From Bradyrhizobium sp. NAS80.1 (GTDB taxonomy: Bacteria > Pseudomonadota > Alphaproteobacteria > Rhizobiales > Xanthobacteraceae): 64,000 nucleotides of DNA. The stretch is from positions 58,332-122,331 of the forward strand of contig NZ_LGHL01000007.1 of the NCBI RefSeq assembly GCF_001908205.1, written 5' to 3'. Under the pieces are notes generated by a model, which had not been told where the DNA came from, did not search any database, and saw only the letters and a program-made list of their open reading frames with translations. The position numbers were made by a program, and so were the translations under genes. How positions within the stretch are numbered: position 1 is the first letter of the stretch; every line of letters starts with the position of its first letter. Shown one piece after another: positions 60,953 through 64,000 of the stretch.

Positions 60953-62497
60953 ATGAGCGAAACGTCCCAATTCCTCGGTATCGTCTCCGGCGACCGCCGC
61001 CGCGCCCATGCTGAGGTTGCCAATCGCGTCGACCGCATCGCAAGTGGTCTAGCCAAAATCGGCGTCAAGCAAGGCGATTGCGTCTGCATGCTGATGCGCA
61101 ACGACATTGCCTTCCTGGAGGCTGCCTACGCTGCGATGCGGCTGGGCGCCTATGGTGTGCCGATCAACTGGCACTTCAAGCCGGAGGAGATCAATTACAT
61201 CCTTGGGGACACCGGCACGTCCGTGTTGATCGGACATGCTGACATGCTGCACGCCTTGCGCGATGCGATCCCGAAAGGCGTCACCGTGCTCAGCGTGCCG
61301 ACGCCCCCTGAGATTCTGTCCAACTACAAGATCGATCCGGATCACCTAGAGACGCCTGATTTCGCGATCGATTTCGAGACATGGCTCGCACAATTCCAGC
61401 CCTATGACGGCCCGGTCGTGCCGCAACCCATGAACATGATCTACACATCAGGCACGACCGGCCATCCCAAGGGCGTGCGCCGCAATGCGCCGACGCTGGA
61501 TCAGCAGGCCGCCGGCGAGCGCATGCGCGCGATGATCTACGGGCTGAAGCCCGGAGCCCGTGCGCTGCTGCCGGGGCCGCTCTATCATTCCGCGCCGAAC
61601 TCGTTCGGTATCCGGTCGGGCAAGCTCGGTGGCGCGCTGGTGCTGATGCCGCGCTTCGAAGCCGAAGAATTTCTCGAATTGATCGAGCGCTTTGGGATCG
61701 ACACCATCTTCATGGTGCCGACCATGTTCATCCGCTTGATGAAGCTGCCGCGGGCGGTCCGCAAGAAGTACGACGTCTCCTCATTGCGCCACATCATTCA
61801 CGCCGCAGCGCCATGCCCGGCGGACGTCAAGCGCGCCATGATCGAGTGGTGGGGACCGGTGATCTACGAATTCTACGGCTCGACCGAATCCAGCGCCGTC
61901 ACGTTTGCGACCTCGGAGGACGCGCTGAAGAAGCCCGGGACCGTCGGCAAGATCTCGCCCGGCGCTGAATTGCGGTTCATCGGCGATGACGGTCGTGTGC
62001 TGGGCGTAGGCGAGATCGGCGAGATCTACTCCCGCATGGCCGAGATGGCGGATTTCACCTATCACAACAAGCCGGAAAAGCGCGCCGAGATCGACCGCGA
62101 CGGATTCATCACCTCCGGCGACGTCGGCTACATCGACGAGGACGGCTACGTCTTCATCTGCGACCGCAAGCGCGACATGGTGATCTCGGGCGGCGTCAAC
62201 ATCTATCCCGCCGAGATCGAATCCGTGCTGCACGCCGTGCCCGGCGTGCATGATTGCGCGGTGTTCGGCATCCCGGATGCCGAGTTCGGCGAGGCGCTGA
62301 TGGCGGTGGTCGAGCCGCAGGCGGGCATCACACTCGATGCCGCCGATGTCCGCGCGCGGCTGAAGACGTCGCTCGCGGATTACAAGGTGCCCAAGCACAT
62401 CGAGATCCGCACCGGGCTGCCGCGCGAAGACTCCGGCAAGATCTTCAAGCGCCGCCTGCGCGATCCCTATTGGGAGCAGGCCGGCCGCAAAATCTGA
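60953..62497 (+). CDS. acyl-CoA synthetase (AMP-dependent ligase)
   Basis: A 514-residue ANL ligase. AMP motif MNMIYTSGTTGHPKGV (160-175), EFYGSTES adenine region, hinge DRKRDMVISGGVNIYPAEIE and catalytic Lys in EDSGKIFKR are intact. I chose ATG 60953 on fit to related ligases that start MSETxxFLGIVSGDRRR. It probably activates an acid for the neighbouring crotonases. It differs from the 57.2-kb ligase enough to suggest a different substrate. Confidence 0.92.
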   Translation: MSETSQFLGIVSGDRRRAHAEVANRVDRIASGLAKIGVKQGDCVCMLMRNDIAFLEAAYAAMRLGAYGVPINWHFKPEEINYILGDTGTSVLIGHADMLHALRDAIPKGVTVLSVPTPPEILSNYKIDPDHLETPDFAIDFETWLAQFQPYDGPVVPQPMNMIYTSGTTGHPKGVRRNAPTLDQQAAGERMRAMIYGLKPGARALLPGPLYHSAPNSFGIRSGKLGGALVLMPRFEAEEFLELIERFGIDTIFMVPTMFIRLMKLPRAVRKKYDVSSLRHIIHAAAPCPADVKRAMIEWWGPVIYEFYGSTESSAVTFATSEDALKKPGTVGKISPGAELRFIGDDGRVLGVGEIGEIYSRMAEMADFTYHNKPEKRAEIDRDGFITSGDVGYIDEDGYVFICDRKRDMVISGGVNIYPAEIESVLHAVPGVHDCAVFGIPDAEFGEALMAVVEPQAGITLDAADVRARLKTSLADYKVPKHIEIRTGLPREDSGKIFKRRLRDPYWEQAGRKI

Positions 62498-62503
62498 GGA
62501 TGC

Positions 62504-62580
62504 GTAGCCCGGGTGAGCGAAGCGATACCCGGGATAGTTACCAGTAAGGTCCCGGATGTCGCTTCGGTCACCCGGGCTAC
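62504..62580. repeat. intergenic inverted repeat, family 8-like
   Basis: Arms GTAGCCCGGGTGAGCGAAGC and GCTTCGGTCACCCGGGCTAC with inner ATACCCGGGATA. It lies 6 bp after the ligase stop and 21 bp before the next crotonase start. Confidence 0.75.
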
Positions 62581-62601
62581 AAGAAACGATAAGGGGCTCT
62601 G

Positions 62602-63411
62602 ATGAGTGACGCTGCAGGTGCGGACAAGACGAAGGAAGTTCTCTATGAGGTCGCTGACCACATCGCGACCATCACGCTGAATGCGCCGGAGCGCATGAAC
62701 ACGATCTCCGGCCCGATGCTGAACGATCTGGCGCGGCTCCTGACCGAGGCCAATGAGGATCGAAACGTTCGCGTCGTGATCCTCACCGGTAAGGGGCGGG
62801 CGTTCTGCGCCGGCCTCGACCTGCGCAAGGAGCGCGACGGGAACGGCCTGAGCGCCGCGTCCTCGCCGACCACGATCAACCTCCGCAACACGCCGCCGAC
62901 GGTCTTGCAGGCGATGGACAAGCCGACCATTTGCGCCGTCAATGGCGGCGCGGCTGGTTACGGCATGGACACCGCGCTCGGCTGCGACATCCGCATCATG
63001 GCGGAATCGTCAAAACTTGCAGCCGCCTTCGTCAAGCGCGGCGTGGTGCCGGAGTCCGGCGGCACCTGGCTGTTGCCGCGCATGCTCGGCTGGGCCAAAG
63101 CCTCCGAGCTGATTTTCATCGGCCGCACGCTTAGCGCCCGCGAATGCCTCGAATGGGGGCTCGCCAACGAGGTCGTCCCGGACGGCGATCTGATGGGTCG
63201 TGTCCGGGCTATCGCCCTCGAAATCGCGGCCAACGCGCCGCTGGCAGTCCAGGCCTCCAAGCGCATGATGCGGATGGGCCTCAACGAAAACTTCTCCGAC
63301 CACGTCCACCACGTCTATCTTCAGCTCCTGCCGCTGTTCAAAACCCAGGACATGGCTGAGGGGATGAAGGCGTTCATGGAGAAGCGCGAGCCGAAATTCG
63401 AGGGGCGTTGA
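62602..63411 (+). CDS. enoyl-CoA hydratase/isomerase family protein
   Basis: A 269-residue crotonase with GRAFCAGLDLRK and NGGAAGYGMDTALGCD. The first Glu position is Phe/Val-like (AAAFVKRG), but Glu occurs in VVPESGGTW and in ASELIF, the second catalytic position. This mix is common among environmental paralogs and leaves hydratase or isomerase open. Start ATG 62602 after AAGGGG. It closes the acyl-CoA row. Confidence 0.9.
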   Translation: MSDAAGADKTKEVLYEVADHIATITLNAPERMNTISGPMLNDLARLLTEANEDRNVRVVILTGKGRAFCAGLDLRKERDGNGLSAASSPTTINLRNTPPTVLQAMDKPTICAVNGGAAGYGMDTALGCDIRIMAESSKLAAAFVKRGVVPESGGTWLLPRMLGWAKASELIFIGRTLSARECLEWGLANEVVPDGDLMGRVRAIALEIAANAPLAVQASKRMMRMGLNENFSDHVHHVYLQLLPLFKTQDMAEGMKAFMEKREPKFEGR

Positions 63412-63500
63412 GCCGAACCAGGGTCGTGCGTCCCGGAGCTGTCTTCGCAGCGACAGCTTTCGAGCTTATACAAGCGGGGTCATTCACGACGGATAATCCC

Positions 63501-63905
63501 ATGGCCCCGGTCTCCATCCTGCTCAATCTGCTCTGGATTTTCATCGGCGGCGCCTGGATGGCGTTTGGCTGGCTGGTCGCTGCGATCATTATGGCCATCA
63601 CCATCATCGGCCTGCCCTGGGCGAGGGCGGCGTTCAACATCGCCGTCTACACGCTGCTGCCGTTCGGCTCGAAGGCGGTGCGGCGTGACGAGGTCACCGG
63701 TGCGAGCGATATCGGCACCGGCTCGCTTGGGGTGCTCGGCAATATCATCTGGTTTGTGCTTGCCGGCTGGTGGCTGGCGCTCGGCCACGTCCTGACCGCG
63801 CTGGTTCTCGCGATCACGATCATCGGCATCCCCTTTGCCTGGGCCCATCTGAAACTCGCGGGCATCGCGCTCTGGCCGATCGGAAAGGTGATCGTGCCGG
63901 CCTAG
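63501..63905 (+). CDS. YccF-family inner-membrane protein
   Basis: A 134-residue membrane protein with a tandem repeat of the YccF unit: LLNLLWIFIGGAWMAFGWLV..ITIIGLPWARAAFNIA and NIIWFVLAGWWLALGHVLTA..ITIIGIPFAWAHLKLA. Four hydrophobic helices are expected. Function unknown. I chose ATG 63501 because the family starts there; the frame is open to 63408 without similarity. Confidence 0.87.
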   Translation: MAPVSILLNLLWIFIGGAWMAFGWLVAAIIMAITIIGLPWARAAFNIAVYTLLPFGSKAVRRDEVTGASDIGTGSLGVLGNIIWFVLAGWWLALGHVLTALVLAITIIGIPFAWAHLKLAGIALWPIGKVIVPA

Positions 63906-64000
63906 TGTCCTGAGTCACAAGTTCGCAATCATAGATTCGCAGTAGATTCGCGTCGCTGTGCCAAGGATGGAGGCAAACAGCGACGGAGTCTCCAATGCCG
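63906..64000. other. possible left edge of a mobile element
   Basis: Directly after the YccF stop, TAGTGTCCTGAGTCACAAG begins lower-GC sequence that ends in GGAG and ATGCCG (63996), the start of a frame cut by the window edge. Abutting TA dinucleotide and the style suggest an IS630-like end, but the other end is out of view. Confidence 0.25.

Noticed and set aside
42250..62580. CRISPR array from repeated palindromes
   Set aside because: Copies are far apart, differ in sequence, lack regular spacers and no cas gene is present.
1..64000. tRNA, rRNA or riboswitch genes
   Set aside because: No cloverleaf T-arm pattern, rRNA stretch or recognised riboswitch core was noticed on reading; a covariance-model search was not possible here.

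Overview
The window looks like a chromosomal segment of a GC-rich alphaproteobacterium, most likely Bradyrhizobium or a close relative. I infer this from the gene families (general L-amino-acid Aap transporter, Liv-type uptake system, many acyl-CoA enzymes, a zinc-ribbon/cyclase/AAA/TPR protein) and from intergenic gaps filled with imperfect inverted repeats of several families. I see no rRNA, tRNA, CRISPR array or complete insertion sequence.

Layout. 0-4 kb: a Lys-rich small protein, then a 1121-residue cyclase-ATPase-TPR protein. 4.3-7 kb: a sulfur-type cluster of YeiH-like exporter, LysR regulator, small secreted protein, and a damaged SorB-like cytochrome c whose heme motif reads CLARH instead of CxxCH. 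7.2-10.6 kb: an operon of DUF305 protein, YVTN beta-propeller, ECF sigma factor and anti-sigma factor, with an ECF-like promoter in front. 10.9-18 kb: TetR regulator, Asp/Glu-racemase-like protein, and a divergent amino-acid uptake locus (aapJ, aminotransferase, RpiR regulator / aapQ, aapM) without its ATPase gene. 18-27 kb: amidase, SDR, tartrate/malate dehydrogenase, Ldh2-type and D-2-hydroxyacid dehydrogenases, M20 amidohydrolase, LysR and a DUF1445 protein. 27.1-31.8 kb: a complete branched-chain-type ABC uptake operon. 32-35.8 kb: a complete L-threonate/four-carbon sugar acid pathway (otnC / ltnD, otnI, otnK). 36-42 kb: a chemoreceptor and an RND pump with its adaptor. 42.4-63.4 kb: a large acyl-CoA and ketone/lactone catabolic region (thiolase-like protein, nitronate monooxygenase-like protein, Baeyer-Villiger monooxygenase, GST, two acyl-CoA dehydrogenases, two CoA ligases, four crotonases, SDRs). 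63.5 kb: a YccF membrane protein and what may be the edge of a mobile element.

The most interesting system is at 49.4-54.6 kb. A crotonase, an APH-type kinase and a DUF6285-like small protein form a tightly coupled operon opposite an SDR and an acyl-CoA dehydrogenase that has the ADGPDEVH active-site variant of ACAD10/ACAD11. Together they match the logic of the Pseudomonas lva pathway: phosphorylation of a 4-hydroxyacyl-CoA, then phosphate elimination, so that gamma-hydroxy acids can enter beta-oxidation. A Baeyer-Villiger monooxygenase 2-4 kb away suggests that the substrates may come from ketones via lactones. Substrates are inferred, not shown.
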